The notes: generated by a model not told the origin, from the letters alone. Positions 46,707 to 56,286 are shown, counted from the first letter of the stretch. The stretch is DNA of 64,000 nt from Brucella pseudogrignonensis (GCF_032190615.1 NZ_JAVLAT010000002.1:313501-377500), one strand, 5' to 3'. Translations and numbers: made by a program.

Positions 46707-47837
46707 GTGTTCAGCCGGTTTCGTCTGTTTATACCTATATTGGCCGGCGCGAATTTGCGCGATCGCGTGATCGCGTGTTTCGGTGCTTTGCTGGGTATCG
46801 GCCTCACAGGTTTTATCACGGCACTCATACTGGGGCAGTCGATGGCTCTGCCCATCATCGTTGCTCCGATTGGTGCTTCTGCGGTGCTTATTTTCGCTGT
46901 TCCAGCGAGTCCCCTGGCACAGCCATGGTCAATCATCGGCGGCAACGTGATTTCAGCGCTGGTTGGCATAACAATTGCAAGATTTGTCGACCATCAGGTG
47001 CTCGCCATCGGCCTGAGTGTCGGCCTGGCCATCGCCGCGATGTCTTTTGCCCGTTGCCTGCATCCGCCGGGTGGCGCGGCCGCTTTGACAGCTGTAATCG
47101 GTGGCCCTGCCGTGACGGGGATTGGATATCAGTTTGCTTTTATCCCAGTCGGATTGAACTCGGTCACGCTGGTTGTGCTGGGCATTGCCTTTCACAAGCT
47201 CATGCGGCGCAAATATCCGCATGTGCCGGTAGCAACTCCCGTCAATACGCATAAGACCAGCGATCTGCCTCCATCTTTGCGCGTCGGTTTCAATTCAGAT
47301 GATGTAAACAAGGCGTTGCAGGCCATTGATGAAACATTTGATATTGATCCTTCCGATCTGGATCGACTGTTAAGGCAGGTCGAGCTGGAAGCGCTTCTTC
47401 GCACCCATGGCACATCGCAAGCAAAAGATATCATGTCGCGCGACGTGATTTGCGTCACTGAAGATGACACGCCAGACCGGGCGCGAGAACTGCTACTCAC
47501 GCATAACATACGCGCATTGCCAGTGGTCGATGGGACAGGCAAGCTCAAAGGAACGATTGGATTGCGCGAGCTCCAGAACATCGGTACCGATGCAGGCTCG
47601 TTGATGATAGAGGCAATCAAGGCTTCACCGGACGATCCGGTGGTAGGACTGGTGCCAAAGCTGACCGACGGACATGCACATGCCATCATCGTGACCGATC
47701 ACGATGATATCGTGCAGGGCCTCATCTCGCAGACTGATCTGCTCAGTGCGCTTGGACGCTCGCTGCGTTTTCAGGAGCCGAACCAGCCAAAGAAGCGGAA
47801 GTCTCCGCTTCACCTTCTGCGCGGTGCAGGCATTTAA
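46707..47837 (+). CDS. HPP-family membrane protein with CBS domain pair
   Basis: A protein of about 376 residues. The N-terminal HPP domain has four membrane helices and the namesake motif CLHPPGGAAALTAV; after a linker, two CBS domains follow (KDIMSRDVICVTEDDTP, LLTHNIRALPVVDGTGKL, then AIIVTDHDDIVQGLISQTDL). Some HPP proteins transport nitrite (cyanobacteria, plants); CBS pairs sense adenine nucleotides. AAGGA 7 bases before GTG 46707 favours that start over TTG 46701. It stands alone, and its end touches the ornithine cyclodeaminase remnant. Confidence 0.88.
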   Translation: MFSRFRLFIPILAGANLRDRVIACFGALLGIGLTGFITALILGQSMALPIIVAPIGASAVLIFAVPASPLAQPWSIIGGNVISALVGITIARFVDHQVLAIGLSVGLAIAAMSFARCLHPPGGAAALTAVIGGPAVTGIGYQFAFIPVGLNSVTLVVLGIAFHKLMRRKYPHVPVATPVNTHKTSDLPPSLRVGFNSDDVNKALQAIDETFDIDPSDLDRLLRQVELEALLRTHGTSQAKDIMSRDVICVTEDDTPDRARELLLTHNIRALPVVDGTGKLKGTIGLRELQNIGTDAGSLMIEAIKASPDDPVVGLVPKLTDGHAHAIIVTDHDDIVQGLISQTDLLSALGRSLRFQEPNQPKKRKSPLHLLRGAGI

Positions 47838-47839
47838 CC

Positions 47840-48368
47840 AATATGAATAAGCTCTCTTGAAAGCCCATTTCCTTTAATTTGCTGCGGACATAGCGAAGTG
47901 CTGAAAAATCTTCGATCGCAAAACCGACGCTATCGAACAAAGTAATCGCCTGTTCTGATGAGTGTCCTTGAATGCTACCAGTAATGACTTCCCACAATTC
48001 CTTAACCGGATAATCGGCATCAAGCTGCTGAATTGCACCTTCAATACGGGTCTGCGGCGGTTATTCGACAAAGATATCAGAGCACATCAAGATATCCTTA
48101 TTCAGCTCAGTCTTACCGGGGCAATCACCACCAAGAGCATTGATGTGCACATTCGGTCCAACCATGTTGTCACTCAGAATCGTCGCATATTGTTTGTCTG
48201 CCGTCACAGTGGTGATGATATCCGCGCCTTCAACAGCTTCCTAAGAGGTGCCAAATATCAAAATAGAAAGGCCTGTATAGGCAAGGTTACCACGCCAATG
48301 GTCAAAACCAGCTTCATCATATTATCAACGCTGACGAACGGGACAATGTTCAGCTTTTCAATCGTCAT
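47840..48368 (-). pseudogene. Ornithine cyclodeaminase remnant
   Basis: Read on the minus strand from ATG 48368: the first residues (MTIEKLNIVPFVSVDNMMKL) match the N-terminus, then much of the N-terminal half is missing. The NAD-binding half resumes (EGADIITTVTADKQYATILS, NMVGPNVHINALGGDCPGKT, ELNKDILMCSDIFVE), is cut by a TAA where relatives read VEYPPQTRIEG, and continues to TLFDSVGFAIEDFSALRYVR before losing its proper C-terminus and running into the HPP gene. Relatives are about 350 residues (family knowledge). When intact it converted ornithine to proline; it belonged with the RocB-like and amino acid transporter genes upstream. Confidence 0.85.
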
Positions 48369-48405
48369 ATTGTCAATCCTCTATTGGATGGCTTGTTGCT
48401 GAACT

Positions 48406-50100
48406 TCAGGCACGCTTCGACAAAAATTCTTCCGCGATCAACGATACAACCTGCGGCAAGATCTCAAATGCATAAGGCGCATGTACGCGCTCCAGCTTCT
48501 GGTGAAACTCGCGGCCCCAAGGACCGATGTTAACCACAGGGAACCGCAACGCATCGCTGGCCGGATGGTCAACCAAACGTGCAACCGGCGTATTGAGTGA
48601 AACGAGATCCTGACCAAGCGTCGCCTGCCCCAAGAAGCTCATATCTGAAATTCCCTGGAAATAAGGCTTCCAGACCAATGCCTGATCCGCAAAATTTTCG
48701 AATTGCTGCATCGTCGCGTCAATCGCCTGTTTGAATGCACGATCATTCGCCTGCTTCTCATCCAAATGGCTTGCAGGATAATGAAGACCAGCAAAGCCGA
48801 CCACGACTGCCGGACCAGACAGATGAGCCACACCCACCAGCCATTCCGTTAACTGACGGCTGACAGATAAAGGATTGTCTATGTGGGAGAGGCGCTTTTC
48901 CTGCTCGCTGTAAAGCGCCTCGAACTTGTCGCCTGCGACTTCCGCAGCGATAAGCCGTAATTGCTCAAATGTAATGAGCTTCGGTGCAGCCGGAATGGCG
49001 CCCGGACGTTTGCCAATCAGCTTACCGAAGGCTTCAGACTGCGCAGAAAAACGTTCAACCGCTTGCGTAGCGCCTGCCAGCACTTCATTCTTGAAGCGTT
49101 CAAACAGCTCTTCTGCAGTCATGGCATGATAAAGCCAGTTCAGTGCGATCCAGAAGCGTTCAGGCGTGGTCACTTCATATCCATCGCGCAAATCTTTTGC
49201 TTCAAGGCAGATTGGCGGTGGTGAAATATCATTCTCGTCGCGATCAGCAAGAGCAGCATTGCCCTCAAAGCGAGCCAGAATACCAGCAGCCATAGCCTGT
49301 GCACTGACACCTTCATAAGGATAGCTTGCATGTGAGCTTAGTCCGATGACCAGCGCAAATGGTAACAACTTACCGATGGTTCCGGCATAGACCGCGCGTC
49401 CCTCCTGACCGTCGCCTTGATCAGACGTCACATCGAGATTGATAGCTGCTGCGATTTCAATGTCGAAATCACGGGCTATCGCGGGCAGCGCATTGCGCAT
49501 TGAGCGCATACCGCGGCTTTCGCGTTCTTCATCCGGTGTGAACACAAGCAGGAGATTGCCGTTGCGATCTTCATCTTCAGCAAATTTTTCAGCGCAAGCG
49601 ATACCAACGGCAAGGCCGCTTTTCATATCAAGCATGCCGCGCCCCGGAAGAAAATCGCCACTCAGCAAATCTTCCAATGCACGATCTTCCTGTGCAGAAC
49701 GTGAACGCTTGGATAGATCCGCAATCAACGCATCTTTGAGCTTGAGACTCTCGCAGGCAAGCGATTTCAACTCGTGATAATTATCCGTTGCAACCGTATC
49801 GAAATGGCCTGCCAGAGCGAGTGTGTGTTTGCCCTTACCACGCACCAGTGCGACGACATTGTGCGTCAGCTGATCACCATGACTGGCAATTGTGCGGATA
49901 TTATCAGGGTTCTGCTGAAAGTAAGGAATTTCCTTCAAAACAGCCACCAGATGATCAGAGAATGTCGCTTCGCCAGGCGTTCCGGTTTCGCTGTTCCAGC
50001 CAACCAGACGCAGCGCCAGTTTCTCAACATGCTGTGCATCAATATGGTTGTGCGCCATCGTTACGGCGTTAGACGCGCCGTTTGCAATATTCGCAGTCAT
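48406..50100 (-). CDS. RocB-like M20-family metallopeptidase
   Basis: A 564-residue M20/RocB-type protein. Seen: LALRLVGWNSETGTPGE, metal ligand His-x-Asp in TLALAGHFDTVATDNYHE, Asp in GRGMLDMKSGLAVGIACAE, catalytic Glu pair in VFTPDEERESRGMRSMR. RocB proteins occur in arginine utilisation operons; the exact reaction is not settled. AGGAG lies 9 bases before the ATG. It probably hydrolyses an acylated amino acid or peptide supplied by the adjacent importer (inference). Confidence 0.9.
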   Translation of the reverse strand: MTANIANGASNAVTMAHNHIDAQHVEKLALRLVGWNSETGTPGEATFSDHLVAVLKEIPYFQQNPDNIRTIASHGDQLTHNVVALVRGKGKHTLALAGHFDTVATDNYHELKSLACESLKLKDALIADLSKRSRSAQEDRALEDLLSGDFLPGRGMLDMKSGLAVGIACAEKFAEDEDRNGNLLLVFTPDEERESRGMRSMRNALPAIARDFDIEIAAAINLDVTSDQGDGQEGRAVYAGTIGKLLPFALVIGLSSHASYPYEGVSAQAMAAGILARFEGNAALADRDENDISPPPICLEAKDLRDGYEVTTPERFWIALNWLYHAMTAEELFERFKNEVLAGATQAVERFSAQSEAFGKLIGKRPGAIPAAPKLITFEQLRLIAAEVAGDKFEALYSEQEKRLSHIDNPLSVSRQLTEWLVGVAHLSGPAVVVGFAGLHYPASHLDEKQANDRAFKQAIDATMQQFENFADQALVWKPYFQGISDMSFLGQATLGQDLVSLNTPVARLVDHPASDALRFPVVNIGPWGREFHQKLERVHAPYAFEILPQVVSLIAEEFLSKRA

Positions 50101-50169
50101 AGATCAAATCTCCTTTGATCGAAGCGTGTTCGCCTTGCGCAACACACCGCTAAGACATTAATTTCAAAT

Positions 50170-50934
50170 TTAATGAGACAGATGCTTGCGCAGGAATGCC
50201 CGCGTCCGCTCTTCCGTGGGATTGGACAGAACCTGATCTGGCGAGCCCTGTTCAACCACCACACCACCATCCATGAACATGACGTGGTCACAGACTTCGG
50301 CTGCAAAACGCATCTCGTGTGTGACGATCAACATAGTCATATGTTCACTTGCGAGCTGCTTCATCACCTGATTCACTTCTTCAACCAATTCTGGATCAAG
50401 TGCTGAAGTCGCTTCATCAAACAGCATCACTTTGGGCTGCATAGCCAATGCGCGAGCAATCGCAACACGCTGCTTCTGACCACCCGAGAGCCGTGCAGGA
50501 TAGGCATGACCTTTATCGATAAGACCAACCTTCGCAAGCAAGCTATTTGCACGTTCCAATGCATCTGCCTTGGACAAACCCTTCAGCTTCATCGGGCCAA
50601 CCATGATGTTCTGGAGAACAGTCAGATGTGGGAACAAATTAAACTGCTGGAACACCATCCCCATTTCCTGACGGATATGGTTGATGTGCTTTTCAAAAGC
50701 ACGGCCCTTCAGCGGGCGATTAACTTGATGGCCATCAAGCCAGATTTCGCCGCTGTTGGTTTCTTCCAGCATATTGATAGAACGCAAAAGCGTGCTTTTG
50801 CCTGAACCGCTGGGGCCGATAATGGAAACAATCTTTCCTTTGGCGACAGTCAGATCAATGCCTTTCAGCACCTCAATATCGCCATAAGACTTTCTGATCT
50901 GACGCAGTTCGATCATGGGGGTCTGTGTGTTCAT
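50170..50934 (-). CDS. Amino acid ABC ATPase
   Basis: A 254-residue ATPase: Walker A GPSGSGKSTLLRSINMLEE, Q-loop VFQQFNLFPHLTVLQNI, signature LSGGQKQRVAIARALAM, Walker B VMLFDEATSALDPE, switch VTHEMRFAAE. ATG 50934 overlaps the permease stop (ATGA). Part of a complete four-gene importer (50170-53265). Confidence 0.94.
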   Translation of the reverse strand: MNTQTPMIELRQIRKSYGDIEVLKGIDLTVAKGKIVSIIGPSGSGKSTLLRSINMLEETNSGEIWLDGHQVNRPLKGRAFEKHINHIRQEMGMVFQQFNLFPHLTVLQNIMVGPMKLKGLSKADALERANSLLAKVGLIDKGHAYPARLSGGQKQRVAIARALAMQPKVMLFDEATSALDPELVEEVNQVMKQLASEHMTMLIVTHEMRFAAEVCDHVMFMDGGVVVEQGSPDQVLSNPTEERTRAFLRKHLSH

Positions 50935-51587
50935 CGGATAGCTTCCGCTTTCTTGGCCGCTTTGCTCAAAACCCACTCCATCAAAAGATTGATGAGGTAA
51001 TAGAGGACGGCTGCAACGAAGTAGAACTCAAAAGGACGATAGGTTTCGCTGATGCCACGCTGTGCACTCAGCACCAATTCTGTGATGCCCAGAACCGACA
51101 GGACGGCTGTATCCTTGAGCAGGATAATGCTGTTATTTCCAACCTGTGGCAGCGCAGTCAGGATCGCCTGTGGGATAATGAAATAGCGCAGCGATGCGCT
51201 GCTTCCAAAACCGAGCGAACGTGCGGCCTCCATCTGTCCTTTATCAACGGCTTGAAGCGATGCACGGAAAATATCGGCATTGTAAGCCGCGTAGTGCATA
51301 CCAAGGCCAAAGACGCCGGTCCAGAAAGCTGGCACCATAATGCCGATCTGCGACAAACCATAATAGAGCAGATACAGCTGTAACAGCAGCGGCGTTCCCA
51401 TGAACAGAAACACGATACCGCGGATGGGCAAACTGATCAATTTGGGCGCATGCAGCGTGACAATTGCAATAACAATTCCCAAGACAATGCTAATTAAGCC
51501 AGCCAGTACAGTAATGAGTACAGTCCAGGTTAGCCCAATGAACATAAGCTCGGCATACGGCGGAACAACGCTAAAATCGAGACTCAT
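50931..51587 (-). CDS. Amino acid ABC permease 1
   Basis: A 218-residue HisM/GlnP-type permease with FMGTPLLLQLYLLYYGLSQI, coupling loop EAARSLGFGSSASLRYFIIP and LLKDTAVLSVLGITELVL. It overlaps both neighbours by 4 bases. It pairs with permease 2. Confidence 0.93.
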   Translation of the reverse strand: MSLDFSVVPPYAELMFIGLTWTVLITVLAGLISIVLGIVIAIVTLHAPKLISLPIRGIVFLFMGTPLLLQLYLLYYGLSQIGIMVPAFWTGVFGLGMHYAAYNADIFRASLQAVDKGQMEAARSLGFGSSASLRYFIIPQAILTALPQVGNNSIILLKDTAVLSVLGITELVLSAQRGISETYRPFEFYFVAAVLYYLINLLMEWVLSKAAKKAEAIR

Positions 51588-52246
51588 GCCCCTGCCCTCT
51601 TGTCTGCACTGAAGTAGATTTCAAGGCCGCGAATGATCAGAGAAATGACAGCGATAATCACAATATATGCCGCCGCCGCGACCGCAAAAACCTCGAAGGG
51701 CTTATAGGTCGAAGTTACAAAACGCTGTGCGGTGTAAGTCAGTTCAACCACGCCAATTGTGGACACAAGCGCGGTACTTTTCGTCAAAATCACCGTGTTC
51801 ACGCCGAGCGAGCGGATCATCAAGGGTGCAGCTTGTGGCAGAATAAAAAGCCGCATCGTTCCAACGCGACTAAAGCCAAGTGACCGTGCCGCTTCATTCT
51901 GCCCCTTATCGACGGCCAAAATAGCGCCGCGCATGCCTTCCGACATATAGGCCCCGATGTTGAAGCCCATGGTAATCACGCCAGCGACAAAGGGCGAGAA
52001 TTCGAAGCCGAATTGAGGCCCACCGAAGAAAACGAGAAACAACTGTACCAGTAGCGGCGTCCCGCGCATCACGCTGATATAAGCGGTTGCGATCCAACGC
52101 ACCGGCGCATAACGCGAAAATTTGGCAATCACCAACGAGCTGGCAACAAAGAGGCCAATGAGCAATGACACAACAGTCAACTCAATTGTGACCCACCCTG
52201 CCTGGACAATGAAGGGAAAAATCCGCTCTATGAGTGCAATATCCAT
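51584..52246 (-). CDS. Amino acid ABC permease 2
   Basis: A 220-residue permease with SVMRGTPLLVQLFLVFFGGP, coupling loop EAARSLGFSRVGTMRLFILP and LTKSTALVSTIGVVELTY. Distinct in sequence from permease 1, so the importer core is a heterodimer. First of the three overlapping genes; 245 bases separate it from the binding-protein gene. Confidence 0.93.
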   Translation of the reverse strand: MDIALIERIFPFIVQAGWVTIELTVVSLLIGLFVASSLVIAKFSRYAPVRWIATAYISVMRGTPLLVQLFLVFFGGPQFGFEFSPFVAGVITMGFNIGAYMSEGMRGAILAVDKGQNEAARSLGFSRVGTMRLFILPQAAPLMIRSLGVNTVILTKSTALVSTIGVVELTYTAQRFVTSTYKPFEVFAVAAAAYIVIIAVISLIIRGLEIYFSADKRAGA

Positions 52247-52455
52247 CCTTCAACCTTTCTGCTCCAACACAGGACGCATCTGCCAAACCTGATCAATCCG
52301 GCAATGCGCCAGCCAGCAATGCGCCAGAAAGTGCATATGACAAAGTTTAGGAACGAAAGCATTCTCCGAACAATTACCTGACATCACTGGTCGAAGCCAA
52401 AGACTCGGGAAGCTAGAGCGACAACAAAAAAATATCGTCGCATATATCGAAGGTG

Positions 52456-52475
52456 GAGCGGCTTATCAGCCGCTC
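52456..52475. terminator. Hairpin after the binding-protein gene
   Basis: GAGCGGCT / AGCCGCTC, 8-bp stem with a TATC loop, 17 bases beyond the minus-strand binding-protein stop. There is no adjacent T-run, so it may be a processing or stabilising hairpin that sets a high level of binding protein relative to the permeases. Confidence 0.5.
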
Positions 52476-52491
52476 TCAACCAACCGTGACA

Positions 52492-53265
52492 TTAGCGGAT
52501 ATCCGCACCAATCCACTTTTCAGAGATGGTTGTGTATGTGCCATCTGCCATCATCTCATCCAGAGCTTTCTGCATGGCATCGCGCAGTTCTGGATTGTTC
52601 TTACGCACGGCAATACCAATGTCATAGCGCGGCAGCTGATCATCCTTGACCTGGTCAATCGGTGCATTGCTTTTCCTGATTGCAACCAGAACCGGAACGT
52701 CGTCTGCGACAACCGCATCAATACGGCCTGAACCAAGGTCAAGCAGCATTTCTGGCAACCCCTTATAGGTGCGGACTTCATATTTGCCCTGCTCACGAAC
52801 CCACTTTTCAGAAGTTTCGCCCAGCGTCACACCGATGGTCTTGCCGTCAAGCTCATTAAGCGATTTAACCGCGTCACCCTTGCGGACAAACAGCGCCAGA
52901 CCGGAACGGTAATAAGGACCGACGAAATCAATCGCCTTCTTGCGCTCTTCGGTAATGCCCATCGATCCAACGATCGTATCAAAACGACCCGTGACGAGAC
53001 CGGCAATAATGCCATCCCAAGCAGTCGTCACAATCTCAGGCTCCGCCTTCAGACGGCGCGCAATTTCGGAGCCGATATCAACGTCAAAACCAACGACCTG
53101 ATTGTTTTCATCGACAAAGCTGAAAGGTGGAAACACGCCCGAAAGCGCAATTGTCATTTTGCCGTTCTTCTGGATTTTCTCCAGATCATCGGCCTTAGCC
53201 ACATGCGCGGACAAAGAAATACCAAGCGCAATAAGCGCCGTAGAAATAAGTCTCACCATTTTCAT
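52492..53265 (-). CDS. Amino acid ABC substrate-binding protein
   Basis: A 257-residue SBP_bac_3 protein with signal peptide (LISTALIALGISLSAHVAKA). Seen: MTIALSGVFPPFSFVDENNQ, VGFDVDIGSEIARRLK, DTIVGSMGITEERKKAIDFV and GRIDAVVADDVPVLVAI. The context (RocB, former ornithine cyclodeaminase, Lrp regulator) suggests a basic amino acid such as arginine or ornithine; this is not proven by residues. Confidence 0.92.
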   Translation of the reverse strand: MKMVRLISTALIALGISLSAHVAKADDLEKIQKNGKMTIALSGVFPPFSFVDENNQVVGFDVDIGSEIARRLKAEPEIVTTAWDGIIAGLVTGRFDTIVGSMGITEERKKAIDFVGPYYRSGLALFVRKGDAVKSLNELDGKTIGVTLGETSEKWVREQGKYEVRTYKGLPEMLLDLGSGRIDAVVADDVPVLVAIRKSNAPIDQVKDDQLPRYDIGIAVRKNNPELRDAMQKALDEMMADGTYTTISEKWIGADIR

Positions 53266-53511
53266 TATCGATGTTCCCTACGAAAGCTCCGAACGAAGCT
53301 GTTGACGCAATTTTCACAGCCTTGTAGCCGGCCTGAACGGGGAATTGTGTAGCACTCCTCCTGCTTGCAGCATTTTAGGAGCCACTTTTACATTCCCCTT
53401 AGATGAAATCATTAGTCACAATTTCGTTGACAAAAAAGAATAGAAAGTGATTATTTTTATAATAAAATGACGATTTAGTCAGAAATAATTACGAAAAAGA
53501 CAGTGGGAACG

Positions 53512-53928
53512 ATGGACGACCTGGATAAGAGACTGATAACAGAATTGCGTATCAACGGACGTGCCTCCGTTCCGCAGCTCGCAGAGTTACTCGGCGTTGC
53601 GCGCGCGACGGCTCAAAAACGCCTGGACCGCTTGATTGCCAATGGTGACATCAAAGGCTTTACGGTGCGCGTTCGGGATGACATCGGAAAAGACCAAATC
53701 CGCGCTTTTATGCTCATCGAAATGTCAGGCGCATCTCTGAAAGCCACCATCGCCGCAATTAAACGCGTTCCCGGTTTAACCAGCTTATGCAACACCAATG
53801 GGATTTGGGATGTCATCGCAGAGCTCGAAGTTTCAACGATCTCGGAATTGAATGAAGTAATCTCGACCATCCGTTCACTTCAAGGCGTCAGCAAAAGCGA
53901 AACCTTCATCATGTTGGGGCCAGCATAA
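53512..53928 (+). CDS. Lrp/AsnC-family regulator of the amino acid cluster
   Basis: A 138-residue Lrp/AsnC protein: helix-turn-helix MDDLDKRLITELRINGRASV, LAELLGVARATAQKRLDRLI; RAM domain IGKDQIRAFMLIEMSGASL, VPGLTSLCNTNGIWDVIAEL. ATG 53512 (GTGGGAACG upstream) is preferred over GTG 53503. Divergent from the importer operon, which it likely controls in response to an amino acid. Confidence 0.9.
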   Translation: MDDLDKRLITELRINGRASVPQLAELLGVARATAQKRLDRLIANGDIKGFTVRVRDDIGKDQIRAFMLIEMSGASLKATIAAIKRVPGLTSLCNTNGIWDVIAELEVSTISELNEVISTIRSLQGVSKSETFIMLGPA

Positions 53929-53942
53929 CATATGATTTTTCG

Positions 53943-54437
53943 CTATTTTTGTAACTTGTGATATCGCTTAATTAATCGGTCGCGCTTGAGCTTTGAAAGG
54001 CGTTGAAGCCAGAAAATACCGTCGAGCTGGTCAATCTCATGTTGATGGCAAACTGCAAGCAAGCCATCAGATTCTTCAGTCTGCTCCGTGCCATCAATAT
54101 CCTGATAACGCAGATGAATGCGGGCATGTCTTTCAACATCGTCCACCACACCCGGCATGGAGACGCTCCCTTCCTGATGACGAATTTTCTCATCGGAAGC
54201 CCATGTGATTTCGGGATTGATATAGGTCTTGGCGCTGCCGGGGCCGGAAAGCTCAAGCACCACCACACGCGTCAGAACGCCGATATGCGGAGCTGTGATG
54301 CCGATGCCGGGTGCTGCGCGCAGCGTGTCGAGCAAGTCCTGTGCGAGAACACGAAGATGATTATCAAAGACGGTGACAGGTGCTGCTGCTGCACGCAAAG
54401 CTGCATCCGGAAATTTGACGATTTCTCTTACGGTCAT
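53943..54437 (-). CDS. Peptide deformylase-like protein lacking key catalytic residues
   Basis: A 164-residue protein clearly of the deformylase fold but altered at all three motifs. Motif 1 (normally GxGLAAxQ) reads GIGITAPH, with the Gln replaced by His51; motif 2 (normally EGCLS) reads EGSVSMPG, with the metal-ligand Cys replaced by Ser91; motif 3 (normally HExDH) reads QHEIDQLDG, with His133 kept but the second metal His replaced by Gln137. Canonical formyl removal from nascent proteins is therefore unlikely. The frame is intact and well conserved otherwise, so it is a diverged paralogue and not debris. Start ATG 54437 is chosen; ATG 54467 is ten codons longer. Confidence 0.88.
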   Translation of the reverse strand: MTVREIVKFPDAALRAAAAPVTVFDNHLRVLAQDLLDTLRAAPGIGITAPHIGVLTRVVVLELSGPGSAKTYINPEITWASDEKIRHQEGSVSMPGVVDDVERHARIHLRYQDIDGTEQTEESDGLLAVCHQHEIDQLDGIFWLQRLSKLKRDRLIKRYHKLQK

Positions 54438-54554
54438 TCTGCTTCTCTGCTCTTCGCTGTCTGCCAACTATTGCGTTGAGCAATGTCTTTATTTTGCAAA
54501 ATGCGCAAGCGGGCACGGCAATATGCAGTGCCCGCCAGTGGTTCAGAACGAGAC

Positions 54555-55910
54555 TTACTTGGCGTTTAGGAAATCTGCCACTTCGAGCAGGATAAATTCG
54601 TTATTCGCAGCTTCGCCAATCTGGCGACCGCCCGAAAATGGCAGATTATTATCATTGGCGACCAGGATATGCGTATCGTCAACGCGCATCACGTCTTCAA
54701 TGGTGAAGAACGGGAAGGTAAACTTGCCCTTGAGATCGCGGGCTGCTGCGGTCTTCAGGATTGCCTTGTTGTCAGGGTCCTGAATGTCCATCAGATTGAT
54801 ATGACCGATACGATGGATGTAGCCGTCTGCGTCGATCTTCGATGTATCGACGAGAACGATGTTCTTGACCTTTGCTGGCAACGGGTAGCAGGCCGAAAGA
54901 TCGTCGGTCTTGCACTCAAGGCTTGGATCGCCTTCGCCATTGTCACGCTCGATGACCAGCGCGCGGGTGTCGTCAATAAAGTTGAAATCACCGATAGCAG
55001 TTGCGCCTTCGGCCAGACGGAAACGGTAGCTATTGCCTGTCCATTCGCCCTTGCCGGTGTCGAAAGTGATGACGCGCAGGAAATCGCCTTCCGGCTTGCC
55101 ACTGTCGTCAAAAAGCGGCTTTTCAAGCATAGCCCAGAGCTGGTTGGTCTTTGGCTGCAAGGCCATGCCTTCGTAACCGCCCGAACGCTGAACGCGATAA
55201 TCCTTGCCAGCAACCGCTGGCACGACGATGCCCGCTGTATCCGGTCCTGTCAGCTGCTTACCATCGAGCGTGGTTGGATAGACGGCTTTCACGCGACCAT
55301 CGAGACCAGCGCGAATGATGTAAGGGCCAAACTCATCACCAATCCAGATCTCGTCATTGAGATACTGAATGCTTTCCGGGTCAAAATCCGCACCCGTCAG
55401 GTAACGGCCATCGGTGCCTTCATAAGCGATGCGGAACGGCACTTTCTTGTCGGGGTCGCGCAGAAAAACCGATTCCACGCGCTCAACCTTGCCGGTTTCA
55501 AAATCAGGCTTCATGCGGTGGAAGAACAGCAGTGCATCCGGGCTGTTGGCCTTGGTGCCAAAACCGTTGTCGGTGAGTGTGAAAATGGTGCCATCGGCTG
55601 AGCGGTTCATCGCGAAACCTGACATGCCCTGTACCGGTTGGCCGATGAAGGGAAGCGAGATGCCGGTGGTGTGGCTGCCATAGGCCTTGCCGACATCGCC
55701 CATGACGCTCATTGGTTTGTCATTGCGTGCCTTGCCGGTAAACTTGCCGGAAACCCAGGCGTCGCGGGGTGCATCGGCAGGCGGTGTTATCAGCGTCAGA
55801 GCTGGCAGATAGGCGTGACCTGCCAGTTTAGCGGTGAATGTCTCGTCAGCCATGGCGGAAGACGTCATAGCAATCGTGGCAATAGAAGCGAGAAGATAAC
55901 CAAGGCGCAT
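54555..55910 (-). CDS. Exported phytase-like/esterase-like propeller protein
   Basis: A 451-residue protein with signal peptide (LGYLLASIATIAMTSSAMAD) and a phytase-like beta-propeller domain. Seen: GMSGFAMNRSADGTIFTLTD, DPESIQYLNDEIWIGDEFGP, RSGGYEGMALQPKTNQLWAM and ALVIERDNGEGDPSLECK. Relatives are annotated as esterase-like activity of phytase; the true substrate is unproven. GGGG lies 6 bases before ATG 55910. Divergent from alkaline phosphatase, so the pair likely works on organic phosphate in the periplasm. Confidence 0.85.
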   Translation of the reverse strand: MRLGYLLASIATIAMTSSAMADETFTAKLAGHAYLPALTLITPPADAPRDAWVSGKFTGKARNDKPMSVMGDVGKAYGSHTTGISLPFIGQPVQGMSGFAMNRSADGTIFTLTDNGFGTKANSPDALLFFHRMKPDFETGKVERVESVFLRDPDKKVPFRIAYEGTDGRYLTGADFDPESIQYLNDEIWIGDEFGPYIIRAGLDGRVKAVYPTTLDGKQLTGPDTAGIVVPAVAGKDYRVQRSGGYEGMALQPKTNQLWAMLEKPLFDDSGKPEGDFLRVITFDTGKGEWTGNSYRFRLAEGATAIGDFNFIDDTRALVIERDNGEGDPSLECKTDDLSACYPLPAKVKNIVLVDTSKIDADGYIHRIGHINLMDIQDPDNKAILKTAAARDLKGKFTFPFFTIEDVMRVDDTHILVANDNNLPFSGGRQIGEAANNEFILLEVADFLNAK

Positions 55911-56286
55911 AAGGGACCCCCTAAATTGCGAAAACAAACGCAATGGTCCTTAAAGGGGCCCTGTGACGGGTGATTATCATCACGATTAAGGTTTGATGAC
56001 AGCTGCTAAGGAAACTTGAGCACGACGAACTGGGTAAATTGGTAAACAAAAAACGCACCGACCAAAGCGAAAATTTTTTCTCGTGCAAGGATGGGCATGG
56101 CGTTGTTCCGAGGGCGTATATCCAATGTGACGATTAACAGTGCTTTCAGCATCATATGTCACCTGCCTGATCAAACAACATAGCCGGCAAAGCAAGTTTT
56201 ACAAATTAATCGGCGAATTGTTATACCAGTGTCATCTAGCTTTCTTATCTGACCTCCGCACGCATTACACAGTGGGGATTTCTGAT
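55911..56286. other. Divergent promoter region between phytase-like and phosphatase genes
   Basis: A 376-base gap with no convincing gene. On the minus strand CTGTCAT occurs at 56002-55996, a perfect half of a Pho box (consensus CTGTCAT-N4-CTGTCAT), but the second half matches poorly (CCTTAAT). On the plus strand TGTCAT at about 56231 is another partial half. PhoB control is plausible for these genes but not demonstrated. Confidence 0.35.

Noticed and set aside
55911..56286. Full Pho box
   Set aside because: Only one perfect half-site; the second half matches about 4 of 7 positions, so it is kept as a weak lead only.
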